A stretch of 64,000 nucleotides of DNA from Bathynomus jamesi (taxonomy: Eukaryota > Arthropoda > Malacostraca > Isopoda > Cirolanidae). This document shows positions 1-12,157 of the stretch, in pieces. The stretch lies in assembly GCA_023014485.1 (NCBI GenBank), contig JAJOZX010001862.1, positions 278,501 through 342,500 of the forward strand, given 5' to 3'. The position numbers and the translations under genes were made by a program. The notes under the pieces were generated by a model, which worked only from the letters and a program-made list of their open reading frames with translations, did no database searches and was not told the DNA's origin. Every line of letters starts with the position of its first letter. Position 1 is the stretch's first letter.

Positions 1-583
1 AAAACAACTTTTAAACTATTCTTTACGTTAATATTCATTCATCTATTTTCGTTAAGTTTCTCTGAGGCCGAAAAGTTACATTTCCCAAATGAGAAAGAAC
101 TATTTCATATTTCCTACATTTTACTTAAATTCTACTATTCTACTAACTTTTCATTACGTAATCCCGAGTCGCGCATTATCTATCTCTTCAAGTGAACGCC
201 ATCTTGAATGAGCAGATCCGCCTAATTAAAATTTGATAAAAAGTTTACGAATTCACGTCTTCAAAGATGCACATCGCTTCTAATTTAGTACTGAAGTAAA
301 TTGCTTTATTTAATTTGTTATTCTTAAATTCTCGGTAGAACCCCGAAGATGAGGAGGATGTTAGTCGACATATTCTTGAAACCTTCAATCATATTTCGGT
401 AGTTAACTGACAAATCTTCTGTCCTACTACTAAAAATGTACACAATTCTCTCTATTTTAGCACTTGTTACACGCATTCTTTCGTTTTACTCTTTTTCTTA
501 AAAAAGCTTCACTTTCCATATGCCTAATTACAGTGGTTGAGTCTATCAAAACCGTTTCATTTTCGTTATCTATATTTCAATGG
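1..583. other. AT-rich spacer, no gene seen
   Basis: I see no reading frame with recognisable protein character, no tRNA-like box pair and no inverted terminal repeats. The sequence is plain AT-rich spacer. Confidence 0.6.
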
Positions 584-758
584 CAGTGGGGGGATTCAGA
601 ATTACTCCTTGGTGGGGATCGCGAGTTTACCAATCAAATTATAATGTGGCATTTTGATTTTCTAATAATAATTATTATATATAATTACATATATTTTATA
701 TATATTTTTCCTATGGGGGGACCTCGGCACCCCTGGCACCCCCTTGAATCCGCCACTG
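584..758. mobile_element. Short hAT-like MITE
   Basis: The left end reads cagtggggggattca and the right end, reverse-complemented, reads cagtggcggattcaa, so the two form an imperfect inverted repeat starting CAGTGG as in many hAT elements. The flanking octamers ttcaatgg and tccaatag agree at six of eight positions, which would fit a decayed 8-bp target duplication. No coding capacity remains. The call rests on the ends only. Confidence 0.4.
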
Positions 759-1148
759 TCCAATAGACTAAATAGATTTTAACAATCCAACTGAAAACCG
801 TTTCTAACCAAATTAAAATTATTACCGGTTGAATTATTTCTATTCAATTGAACCTCACCAGTAATTTTGGCCACCTCTGCGTCATTTTTTTGTACGTTAT
901 CCTGAACTAGTTTAATACGATCGTTCAGTTTGCCTTGAAATTATCTTCAACACTGGAAGCATTTTTGCTAATTACACTAATGTTTTTTTTTTTTTTTTTT
1001 GTACAGTTACATTAATTTTTTAAAATTACATTACCTTCACTTTTACAATTGAATCTTTTCATTCTTTAACTCTCTAAACTTTTTATCAATATACAGTATA
1101 ACTTTAAATTACAAAGATTACAAACACTACTGTCGTCTTGTAATATAT

Positions 1149-1215
<67 letters not shown>

Positions 1216-1352
1216 ATATCGCGACTAAAATCGAACGCACAGATCGCCCAAATATACTTTTCAAATGGCATTTTTACGATACAGCAGGGCTATGGATGAC
1301 TGACTGAAGCATGGCTGCGGATGGCTGAATGACAGCAGGAGTGCGGGGGGGG

Positions 1353-1398
<46 letters not shown>

Positions 1399-1429
1399 GA
1401 AAAAAAGTCGATCTTGAACATTTGTTCAA

Positions 1430-1486
<57 letters not shown>

Positions 1487-1999
1487 TCGATGTTTTCCAG
1501 GAGACTTGAATTTCTTTTAGGCATCATTAAATGACAATCTCCTGCATTACAAATATACTCATCGTAAGATATCGTCAATGCATCGTTTAAGTTACCGTGC
1601 CAAATTTTAATACACGCGCTCGTTATATTTGTGGAAGGGTCATCATATCTGGAAGGCATCTCCTAAATAAAGACGTTTTATGATAAATGAATTTTTTTAT
1701 GGTTTGATCAGTTACTTTTATTACGTGTTTGTCACTTAGAAAGTCCTTATAGATAAAATAAGATTCATTTAACGAGTCTGAATTGCTTTCAAAACGTCAA
1801 AACATTGTTCTCTTTTATTACGCCTACGGAGTACTAAATCAAAATTACAGGAATCTTATCAAAAGTGAGGTTGAAGGCATTGACAGCAAAATGTTTTATT
1901 ATTAAGAATTGCTAATCTGCACACTGATAAAAAAAAGACAGTTTCTAATATTCAAGAGTGTGAGTGTGAGTGTGAGTGTGTGTGTGTGTGTGTGTAACA
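759..1999. repeat. Spacer with AT, GA and GT microsatellites
   Basis: Contains (AT)n at about 1142-1211 and 1433-1484, an interrupted (GA)n at about 1350-1394 and a (GAGT)n/(GT)n tract at about 1959-1996. Translations across these tracts are artefacts of the repeats. No gene is seen between them. Confidence 0.75.
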
Positions 2000-3525
2000 G
2001 CAATAACATACACCATCCACCGTTAATTCAACAACTTCAATGGTATCAAGGGCCATTTCCCCATTATTTCCAACGGCCCACCCAATAACACCGAACAGGA
2101 ACAGTCAAAATCGACCAGAAAACGTCCATTATCCAGGAAAACCGAGCACGAAAGTTTTTAACCCTGTATATTTATTACATACTAATATACAAGGCCTGTA
2201 CAGTGACTATGCAGACTGCAAATTACAATACTTGCACAATTTACGTCTGGAAACAAGTACAGATATCATATGTCTAACTGAAACACACTTACATAAATGC
2301 AAAAAGGGCTGTGAAAACCGCATCGAAAACATTGACAGAACAATATACACAGTGTTTCATATGTCTGGAGACATGGCTTTTACGTTAGATAATATGTTTT
2401 CCAATAAATGGATCCCAAGACGTGGGCCTGTGGAGTGGCTGCCCGGATCTCCGGACCTTACACCCCTTGACTTCTTCCTGTGGGGACATTTGAAATCTGT
2501 TGTCTGTGTAGACAGACTAAGAACAGTTGAGGATTTGGAAGTTAAGCTAAGACTGAAATTGCAGCGAATTTCTGCTGAAACAGTCAGAAGTGATCAAGAC
2601 ACTTCATCACTCGTAACTGGCAACCTTTGAAGTTCAGGGTGAACAATTTGAACACCTTCTGTAGTAGTATTGAAAATAAAACGTTATCATAAAGTTGTAT
2701 TACTCTTTCTACATATTCCCAATGTCTCCAGACATATGAAACACCCTGTATACCGAGCCGATAGATTTGCTATAAGAGGAGACGACTGTTGCATTTACAT
2801 GAAAAACACATTCACATGTTAATTGAAGGTAAGCAAATCAAATAGCGAGTCGAAATTCTTATTTTATAAGCAAAGGAACTGAACCTAATCATTATGAACG
2901 TGCACAGATCACTACACAGCATAAAAAGTGATTTCCAAATCGTTACAAATGAATTAGAAAACTTGTTAAAATCACTTAAAACCCCGGCACCAAATATTTT
3001 AATCTGTTGGGATTTTAACTTCCCATTCGGAAGAAAAATGACGAAGTTATATATGTTGTAAAATTTCATGGTAACATCACAAAAGATGATAGAACCCAGG
3101 CAATAATGTTATTAGATATTGTAGAACATTATGCATTTACCCAGGAAATCTGTGAAGCGACTAGGAAAGAGAATGTTTTGGATTTAATTTTGACAACTAA
3201 CAATTATGGAATAGTCTAGTTCTACCAATAATTGAGTATTGCTCAGTACTCACAAGCCCATGCAGAAAACGAGGCATTGCAAACATAGAAGCAAGATAGC
3301 GGAAACGAAAAATGAAAACTAATGGACTCGACTATAATCACTGAAACTCTACTCCCTGGAAAGAAGATGCGAACGGTACACAATAAGACACGTATGCAAA
3401 ATACTAAAAAAAACTGTCCCTAACCTTAGAAATGAAATAGGAACACGCTAGAATGAGAGAAGAGGCAGATTCTTTACTGTCCCAGCTGCGGCGGGACAGG
3501 GGGCCATGAAAATGAGGATGGAAAA
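2000..3525 (+). mobile_element. Non-LTR retrotransposon remnant (endonuclease plus RT C-terminus)
   Basis: Translation from about 2040 gives an AP-endonuclease-like segment with NIQGL, then the IICLTETHL motif that carries the catalytic glutamate in LINE endonucleases. After an inserted element (2348-2748) the same frame continues with RADRFAIRGDDCCIYMKNT. Further on come the WDFNFPF motif and the LDLILTTN motif that closes the endonuclease domain (about 3175-3205). The sequence then jumps straight to the end of a reverse transcriptase (LVLPIIEYCSVLTSP, then LYSLERRCERYTI), so the catalytic RT core has been deleted. Stop codons are scattered through it. The clade looks CR1/Jockey-like, and the C-terminal part resembles the LINE copies at 28.4-29.6 and 30.8-31.6 kb. 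The start is arbitrary. Confidence 0.75.
2348..2748 (+). mobile_element. Tc1/mariner-type non-autonomous element inserted in a LINE
   Basis: Inverted ends (cacagtgtttcatatgtctg on the left, cagggtgtttcatatgtctg on the right after reverse complement) are each flanked by TA, the Tc1/mariner target. The inside holds only the C-terminal end of a transposase: WIPRRGPVEW then SPDLTPLDFFLWGHLKSVV, the region around the third catalytic aspartate, followed by about 45 residues and a stop at 2630. The N-terminal DNA-binding domain and the first two catalytic aspartates are absent. Removing the element and one TA restores the LINE endonuclease frame. Confidence 0.85.
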
Positions 3526-4560
3526 TATCCTCAGAATATTTCCAAAGCAACGTTTGATGTGTGAAGGGGCGTACCATCTTGCTAAAAGATGCCTGTATTG
3601 ATGTTCACACCTCGCTTCTACCACAGTACCGGATGAAATTTCCTTCCTAACACGTGCACGTACCTTTCTGTGTTGGCAGTGACATTTTATCCTGTTTCAT
3701 TTTCAAAGAAGAATGCCCAATGTTACAATACGTTTGATGGCACACCAAACTCTCACTTTCTCAACGGAAAATGGTGGTGCTACACGTTCATGTGGTTGCG
3801 GATTGCCCAAAATCTAGGCTGACCATATTTCCTTGAGACAAAAACGGGACATTGGGATGGCAAAAAAGGGACGGGGTTATGTAATATTCTGTATTCATGA
3901 AAAAGTAAGTACATAAACCGGGACAAAATTGACATTTTTATTAAAACGACGGGACGGCCAGGAAATATAAAACAAACGGTACTGTCCCGTTCAAAACGGT
4001 ACGTATGGTCAGCCTACCAAAATCGCATGTTCTGCTTGTTGACATGCCCACTAAGATAAAAGTGAAGAAAACATTGCCAAGAAATTTAGGTTAATGTTCA
4101 ATCCTCTGAACAATGCTGACAAAATTCACATCTTTCTTTTTTATTTCTGTCAATTTGACATTGCAACATTTGCATCTTGTACGGATACATTTGCAGATTT
4201 GGTGTATGAATCTTCTCACAACAGTATGTGATGTTTCCATCGACTGAAAAAGCCTGCGTGTTGACTTTCTTGGTGAGGCTTGCAATTCTTGTCTTACAAC
4301 TGGATCCTGTCAGGTGTTCTTGTAGTAGATTTCCGTCCGCTGTGGCCTCTTATCTGGTCATTAACGTGCCCGTATGTCTGAACTCCTCAACAATACGTTT
4401 GATGGTTTGTAACTTGGAATTCTTGCGTTTGGAAATTCCCTTTGAAATTGTCTCTGTATTGCAACGCAGGACTTCCTAGCAAAATATGCCTCTACGATCA
4501 ATGCCCGCTGCGAGACAAAAAAAATTGGCCAACATGGTCAGAATTCTGGTCAAAAAACTG
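3526..4560 (-). pseudogene. Tc1/mariner-like transposase pseudogene
   Basis: Read on the minus strand in several frames, the region gives a helix-turn-helix-like start (SKLQTIKRIVEEFRHTGTL), then PRKSTRRLFQSMETSHTVVR, then a YPYKMQML segment typical of the linker in this family. After the hAT element at 3815-4016 it continues with PHERVAPPFSVEKVRVWCAI, the segment just after the first catalytic aspartate. Many frameshifts and stops interrupt it. No intact terminal repeats were identified, so both limits are approximate. Confidence 0.6.
3815..4016. mobile_element. hAT-type MITE with perfect 8-bp target duplication
   Basis: The ends are inverted: taggctgaccata on the left and tatggtcagccta on the right. 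The octamer ccaaaatc lies directly on both sides (3807-3814 and 4017-4024), a perfect 8-bp target duplication as made by hAT transposases. The 202-bp interior has no coding capacity. It splits the mariner-like pseudogene and is therefore younger than it. Confidence 0.8.
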
Positions 4561-4664
4561 TTTGATTTCTTCTTTATACGCCTGAAAATAGAGAGAAAAT
4601 ATTCATTAATTTAAAAGTTGTACATCTCTCTCTCTCTCTCTCTCTTTCATATATAATATATATA

Positions 4665-4714
<50 letters not shown>

Positions 4715-5310
4715 AAGTATTTTTATCAATTATAAACAATTCTTAATGTAAAGTGTAGAAACACCTTTAAATGTTGGTGAAAAACAATATTTTACTTCTA
4801 TTCAAGAAAATATTGAATCCAATTTTCTTATTAAAGTGAGTAATCATCAAGTAATTTTGTCTTCAATTAATCTGCAATATTTGTCTTTAAAAACCTAATC
4901 ATGGATTTCAGAAACATCTGTTTGTTCGTGCATATGGCAAGAAAAATCGTTATGAATTCCAATCACATCAATACCAAGGGCGTATTTAGTTCCGTTGGCA
5001 CTGCTGTCAACAAACTCATATTGAACCTCCTTCGATCCCTCCAATGTTAATGAACTTTGATGAAGAATTAACGGTAAACGATGTTATGATAATTATCGGC
5101 TTAAAATATATATGATATAAGGCTAAAATTCGCATGATGTGGCGCATTGTAAACATTCTAAAGCCACAATACAAAGTATAGATAAGTTTCGCTGTTTATA
5201 TTTTAATAATAATAATAATAATAATACAACGATTAACTACTAATTAATGATTTATTTTCAAAATTAACTAATTAAAATTTTAATTGCCATATATATATAT
5301 ATATATATAT

Positions 5311-5401
<91 letters not shown>

Positions 5402-6611
5402 GAGAAGTTTAATTCTATTCTGGAAGATAAAAATAAATACTTATATTTTTGTACAGTTATTTATAGCTACCAGTTCCACGTTGGATCCTGAGGCCGTTTC
5501 CCATATGGAAACTCTTTGAAAGAAAAGTAAAACTTTCAACAGAATATGTAAAGAAAAAGGGTCTGTTATCCAATTGGAACAAATTCATATTTTTCAGCAT
5601 GTTAAGATATTGATGCTATATTTGCAGAGTTTAAATTTGGTTGCCAAAATTTAGCGTCATAATTAGTTTGTCTTCATCATGGGGCAATATTCTTCTTATA
5701 AGTAATTAAGGAAACTTTTATTTAATGAAACCTAATTGCCCGAGTTATACGATAGATAATGATAATTATATACCATAAACTGTCGCTGTGAATCTATGAC
5801 TTATTCGTTCCCTGTGATCTCTGACTTCGTTCCGTAAAATGTCGCACGATTCTCTCTCTGTGAAGGATTTTTAGCATACCATTTTGTATTTAAAAATGCG
5901 ATTTTTTTGCTTTTTTTGCGCGGTTTTGTACGAGAAATTATTCGAATATTTAAGTTAAGTTTTTAAACGTGTTTTTCTTTATTGTTTCGCGAGGTCTTCG
6001 TCCAATATTATTGCCATTTTATACGTTTTTGGTTTCCGTATTTGAGGAGAATTTTAAATAAATTGTTTCATATTTTTTTTCTCTTTTTGTCTTGTGCATT
6101 TTTTGTCAAAATAGTTTTTCGTCGGTTTTGGGAATTATTTCGATAATTCCATTTCTTACAGAAACTTTTATTTATTCGAAGTGTTTCTAAATTTTTTCTG
6201 ATCTTGAATTACTTTTTTCTTTTTTCTTTTTTTTTATAACGTTTAAATTTATTTCAAAATGTGTACGATTTCCTTCATTCAATATGACAAGTTTAACTGG
6301 TAATTGGAAATGACGGTATTTAAATGAATTTTTTGTCTACAATTATCAGTTATCGGTATTATCAATGTTACAGTATAGTCGATAGCTAAAAATGGAAATT
6401 TGTAGTGAATGTCAGTAGAATTATAACAATGAATTGATATCGAATTTACACTTGTAAAGATTTGGCTATACTGCATTGCTTCGTCATCTGTTATAGGCTC
6501 GTCCAATATTTTTAATTAATGTTTTGCGAGTGAACTTTCCCATCTTCGCTATTGATGATTTCGTATGAAAGGAAAGTTTTATACCAGTGTTTTATATATG
6601 GATTTGAAGTA
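4561..6611. other. AT-rich spacer with microsatellites
   Basis: Holds (CT)n at about 4624-4647, (AT)n at about 4652-4714, (AAT)n at about 5205-5226 and a compound (AT)n/(GT)n at about 5290-5398. No gene, RNA or terminal-repeat pair is seen in the rest. Confidence 0.65.
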
Positions 6612-6805
6612 CAGGGTGATCAAAAAGCTGCAGTGCACTGACTGTAATTTGTTTATTTGTTTTTTGTTTCAGATTATTATAATTTATTATAATTATTATT
6701 ATTTATTATTATTTATTATTATTATTGTAAGTTCTACGTTATATATAGTAATTATAAAAAGAATAATAAAAAACTAGGTGCACTTCAACTTTTTGGATCA
6801 CCCTG
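6612..6805. mobile_element. Tc1/mariner-type MITE
   Basis: The left end cagggtgatcaaaaagctgc and the right end (reverse complement cagggtgatccaaaaagttg) are inverted and each abuts TA. The 194-bp interior is AT-rich with TTA/ATT repeats and has no transposase similarity. Confidence 0.8.
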
Positions 6806-6871
6806 TAGTTCACAATGTTCTTCGAATTTATTTTTTCGGATACTTTTAGTATTTATTCAGGATGAAAATCG

Positions 6872-6919
<48 letters not shown>

Positions 6920-6944
6920 CATATTATATTAATTTATTTACAAA

Positions 6945-7120
6945 AACTGTGTTTGCGGTTTCATTCGAAGTTCAGTCTTCTCACGGAGGTCAAGCGTGTT
7001 ACCCCACCTTCAGGGTTGTCTTGATGTGGGATTGAATCGTTTCGTTCACCTCTTTTTCCAACACAGACACATCCTGCTCTTCCTCCTCCGTTTTAAACCA
7101 CGTCTCCAGTTTCCTCTTTA
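6945..7120 (-). mobile_element. LINE 3'-end fragment
   Basis: On the minus strand one frame reads KRKLETWFKTEEEEQD and another reads EGGVTRLTSVRRLN. The second segment matches in style the C-terminal tail GGATSLTCV of the LINE copy at 48.4 kb. A frameshift separates them. An (AT)n tract (about 6869-6914) lies just left of it, as with several other LINE fragments here. Confidence 0.4.
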
Positions 7121-7495
7121 ATGTGTGTAAATTTACAGCCGTTACATTTCATGCTTCCTTCGTCGTTTCATTAAACTCTTCTCTAACGGCAAGAACTACC
7201 GTTGTCGTAATAGGGGTTTTCCTCTCTGATCTTCGGTTTAGAGATGCTGCACGTTCTTCCTTCCCTGTTTTCTATCTTTGGTTATTTGGTTGCTTAATTT
7301 GCGTGATTTGGATGTTCGCTAATTGGCTTTTAGGATATTGCTCAACTCCTTTAAATGAGTTTTCTTTAGTTTATGTAAAATGACACGTTCATTTCTAACC
7401 TATAAAACCAAGCCGATACTAGGATATGGTAGAGAACAAAACGTTTCGATCCTCATCTTTGCTACCAGCTCAGGAGGGTTCCAGTATAGAGGACC

Positions 7496-7539
<44 letters not shown>

Positions 7540-10500
7540 TATGTTTGTGTAATTCTTGACAAGTTTATAAATGTACAGTAACATGCATGTAATAATTAAT
7601 AAAAAATAGCTTTAGCTTGAACTGAATGGATAAAAGAAGTTAAATTGGCGTTTGAAGCGTTCCCACACGCAATTAGGGTATGCCTTTAGGAAAGGCTTGT
7701 TTTTAACTGCAATAAAATTCCATGCAAGCACGCTGCTCAATGATCATGCGAGAAATTTCATATTTGAGAACGAACCGCTGTCTGGCCACCACATAAAGCA
7801 AAGGTCACAACTACAGTCTTATCAACCACAAAAAATACTTCTAATTAGAGTCGTCTACATCTTCGGGTCTTGCCATAATTTTACGCTCTTGAGGAGGATG
7901 GAATTATGGGATCGAGGAACTTAATTGCTCCTTGCGAGGTAATCCACTACTTTCAGGAGAACCATTTAACTTGAAGTGGAAAAGGTTAAGCTCCATCGCA
8001 TGCTGTTCACTTGTACTAATTTAAATGGAACATGCCATTTTTTTTTTCCTTCTATAACATAACTGAAAATTATGTAGATTGCGTTAAAACTGTATTTGGT
8101 TAGATACATAAAAGATAACTTGATTATTATATTGTTAATTATATGTTCAAAGCATTTTGAAATTTTCACATTTTTTCGTGCTTAATATATTTGCACTCGT
8201 ATAAGTGTTAGTATGAAGTTAGCGCCAATTTTCAGATGGCGTACAAGGTGTATATTATTGGTTAGAACCATGAAGTATTTTGCATATTTAAAATAATTGC
8301 ATTTATTATTCGTAAATTAATGCTATTCGCGAACTTTTTCTTTTATAATTCCCAATTCACGTAATACGATTAAAAAAATTGCCAAACTCGAAATACGTCA
8401 TTTGATATTTCAGTTTGTTTTAGAGTTATAAATTAATGAGACGTAATCATAACGTTATCGCATTACGATGCGGATATATAGAAGGTGATAAGCGCGTAAT
8501 TAACAATGCATTTTAAGCAAAAATGGTCTCGTTTGCATTTTATGAATAATTTCTCTCTTTTGAAAGATTTTCTTTAGAGTGCGTAAAAGGTGAAACACGC
8601 AGACCTCTCTTAAGAAGATAGTATTCGCCATAATTAGGCGTCGGGAACATTTTCTCGCGCGATTTTAACTATAATTTTAATCTAATATCTCAAGTTTCTT
8701 TTATATTCTCCGACTGTGGAATTAGTAATTACGTTTCCTACAAACCATATGGCAATTAAATTTTCAGCCAACATTTTATCTGATTCTCAAATACAGTTTA
8801 CCTCGTCTTTCGTTACCAAAGAAACAAAAAAAAGGAAAATGTAGCGGAGTGTAGAGTTCAAAGGTGGTTGTAATGATTGGGTTTTGAAGAAATTTTTTTA
8901 ATTAATCCAAAAACGAAGCGTGCAATTATCAAACAAAACTTATTTTGGAAAGTTAAAAATAATCTAAGCCTTAGGAGATGTCGTGGCAGCGCGTTTGCCA
9001 TTCCTCCGTGTTGTAATTTGTGAGGGTTGAGGACTATAAACAAGAATTTTGTTTGTCTAACATAATTTGACTATGATTTAATGTTCAGAGTTTCGCGTTC
9101 TTCATTCTTTTTTACTGTTCTCGAGTTTAAAAATTCTTTGGAGTTGAGATCACTTAAAATATTTAGTTACATCAGTACATTATTTTTACTCCTTATATCA
9201 CGGGGAACATTTTTAACTATACATTTAACAATGTGCTTACATAGTTATAATCTTCATACGAACCGCAGGTTAGGAAGTCATAACTAACTTTTAATGGCAG
9301 ATAATAGAAAACGTAATTGTTAACTTGGTTTCACAGTGAAAATTAATGCACTGCACTTAATGCATATTGAAAGCATTGTATATGCCTTTCATTATAGAAT
9401 ATATCTCTCTCTCTACGTTTTAATTTGCCTTATTGTATTGGTTTCGCTGAAAAATGAATTTTTAATAGAAAATAAAGTATGTAGGTATGTATAATGTATA
9501 TGGGGAATAATAATGAATGACTGAGATCTATATAAAGTGTATATATGCATCAGAGAAAGAGAATATTTTTCAGAATCCTAAAAAATGGTTTAAGGGATCT
9601 TAATCTTTCACCAAAGACGGTGAAAGACCCAATCATGGTAATATAGCTAGATTAACGTAGATTAATGTATAGCTGCGTAAATGACTGAATTTAAACTAGA
9701 ATTATATCGTTTTGACCTCTTTAAATGCTACAAATATAGATCTCCATTAAGCATCTATATTACCTTTTTTTTTTTTTTACTTTTTATTACGTATGGCAGA
9801 GTTTTACATGTCCACATTAGGAAATTCCTTTTTGCTGGGAGAAAACTGCTGTAATCGCGGATATTAAAAGTCGTGCGCGATTAATGCTATCAAAAGGGTC
9901 ATAAACTGCATGTGGTCTGAATATATGTTACATCTAAAATGCCTTTACAGACAATTATTATTCCTTTTATTACCTATAAATTTAGAGGGCTGATAAGCAG
10001 CGTATATGCCTATGAATAATAATATCAAATACAGATAGTAAAAAACTGAGTTATTGTTTCTAAGTGTCGTGAGCGAATGGGGAGAAATATGATATTAGGC
10101 AAAAATTTATGCCAGGTTAGAGATTGTTAACCTTTATCACCGTATGTAACCTTCGTTGGGGGTTTCGGAAGATCATTTCCCTGGAAAAGCAACTATCGTT
10201 TTATAGGTTTTGGCATCAGTAGAAACCATTCATTAAGTACTTAAAGACGTCGTCATAGGCAGATCGTTTATTTATGTTGCTGAAAGGTATAACGCTGTTT
10301 GGGAGGACCAAATTTTAATTAGTACTTTAAAGTTGGCAGGTTTTTAAGTTTTTTAAATATTATTTTATATTATATAAAGTGTTTGATACGTAATTAAATA
10401 AATGTAATTGCTCGTATCTCGATAACGCGATATCATACATAGATCGGTGAATTTATACAATACAAAGTGCGTTATTTATCTTATATTTTATACGATACCA

Positions 10501-12102
10501 ACTTTTATGAAACAGCTGACAAAATGTCCAAATTTTATCTTCAGTTAGACTGTGGTTGGATGAATATTTTCCATACCACTGGCTAGCTATATAATGGTCA
10601 TCAAGATCGTGTGATCTAACACTTGCATGCAAACTTCATTTTATGAGGAGTAATAAAAGGCAGAGTCCTCGCGCATTACGCAGTCACTGCTGTAATGCAA
10701 GGGTCGACTAAAACTTGACAAAAAGTGTCATTCCGCAAAGGCTCGTATACTGTATATGAATGTCAAAATTAAAATATGTGCACATTTACTGTTTTATTCA
10801 TTTTGTGTTAATATAAGATAAAGTTAAGTATTGTTTGTACGTTAAAATACCAAGTTAAAGTACCGAGTTTATGATCCTTTGTTTGTAAGAAATGAACATT
10901 TGAGGTTGTTCACTTATATACAAGGCCGCCGAGAGGGCGGGGAAGCCGGGTTAAATCCCCGGGGCCCGGAAAGGGGGGGGGATAAAATCTAAAAATATTA
11001 ATAAAGCAATTGATTAAATAAGAGAGAGGAAATATAATTAATGGACATACATTTTATAGAGATTATCATAGTCAAACTGAAACGGATAAAATATTATCTG
11101 CGGTCCACCAATGCCCAAAACCAACTGACAGATCTGGGAACCATTGTAATTGAAAGCCAGTTAGCCCATACTTTAAATTTCATCAGAATCATTTACCACT
11201 TTGCTAGAGAGAAGGCAAAGAAAGTACACTTCTAATTATGAAAATCTTGCAGTAAACAATTGTCTCGCCTGCATGGACTGGTACTGCATTTGTAAATTGT
11301 ATGGTGATAGAATTAATATAATTGATTCGAAAAATAAAATGGTCATTTTCTTCGGAGTTGTTTATTCATACTGTATATTTTGAATAGTTACTTGGACATA
11401 TAATCAGTTTGCTCGTTATGTACACAAAAAACATTCATAATAAAATACTGAAATTAGATTGTATTAATTTAATTTCGCCTTCAAGCAGTGAGAATGGATC
11501 TCTCTTCTGAAACGTTTTCTAACTTGATGTAAAATTATTTCAGCTTTTTTTCTTATTTATCATTTAAATAAATTAAGTTTCCGAACGAACAAACCACTTA
11601 ATGAAAGTAATTTAAAGCATTTTACCCCGTTTTAATTGACCAGAAGTGGAGACTAGTGATTCGTATCATTTATTACAATTTAACGTCTACGAGAGTCGGT
11701 TCCATTTGCCGATGTAAATCTATTTGTTTGTTAGCCACGGCTCTTAAAAGCTGATTTTGTCAGACTGTTAATGTTACAATAATGAACAGATGGAAATTTA
11801 ATTATAAATTATAAAATTTAAAAATTATAAACATTTTAAATTCAAGAAGTCGTTATAAGGCATTGATGTTTCAATAAACAACTTCTCCTTTATTATTCAT
11901 TTTGAATGCACTGAGAATTGTTAATTAACCAAGTTAATTCAGTTTGGCTTCTCTAAATGTGTTTGTTAGACAGTTCAACAAAGAATGACCAAAACAAAGA
12001 TATTGTTTGCGAGCGAAATTGAACAAAATTTCAAAGTTTATTTGAACGTTGTAAAATCATAAAAATAAGCCCATAAATTAATATATATATATAATATATA
12101 TA

Positions 12103-12154
<52 letters not shown>
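7121..12154. other. 5-kb AT-rich spacer
   Basis: No gene with protein character was found on either strand. It holds (CA)n at about 7496-7534, a short GC-rich patch at about 10922-10980 (ggccgccgagagggcgggga and a cccggggcccgg core) that looks like a fragment of an unrelated dispersed repeat, and a long (AT)n tract at about 12079-12154 that borders the next transposon. Confidence 0.6.

Positions 12155-12157
<3 letters not shown>

Noticed and set aside
7123..7383. 86-residue hydrophobic frame
   Set aside because: Resembles a membrane peptide only because the DNA is T-rich; no homology recognised, and it lies next to a LINE fragment.
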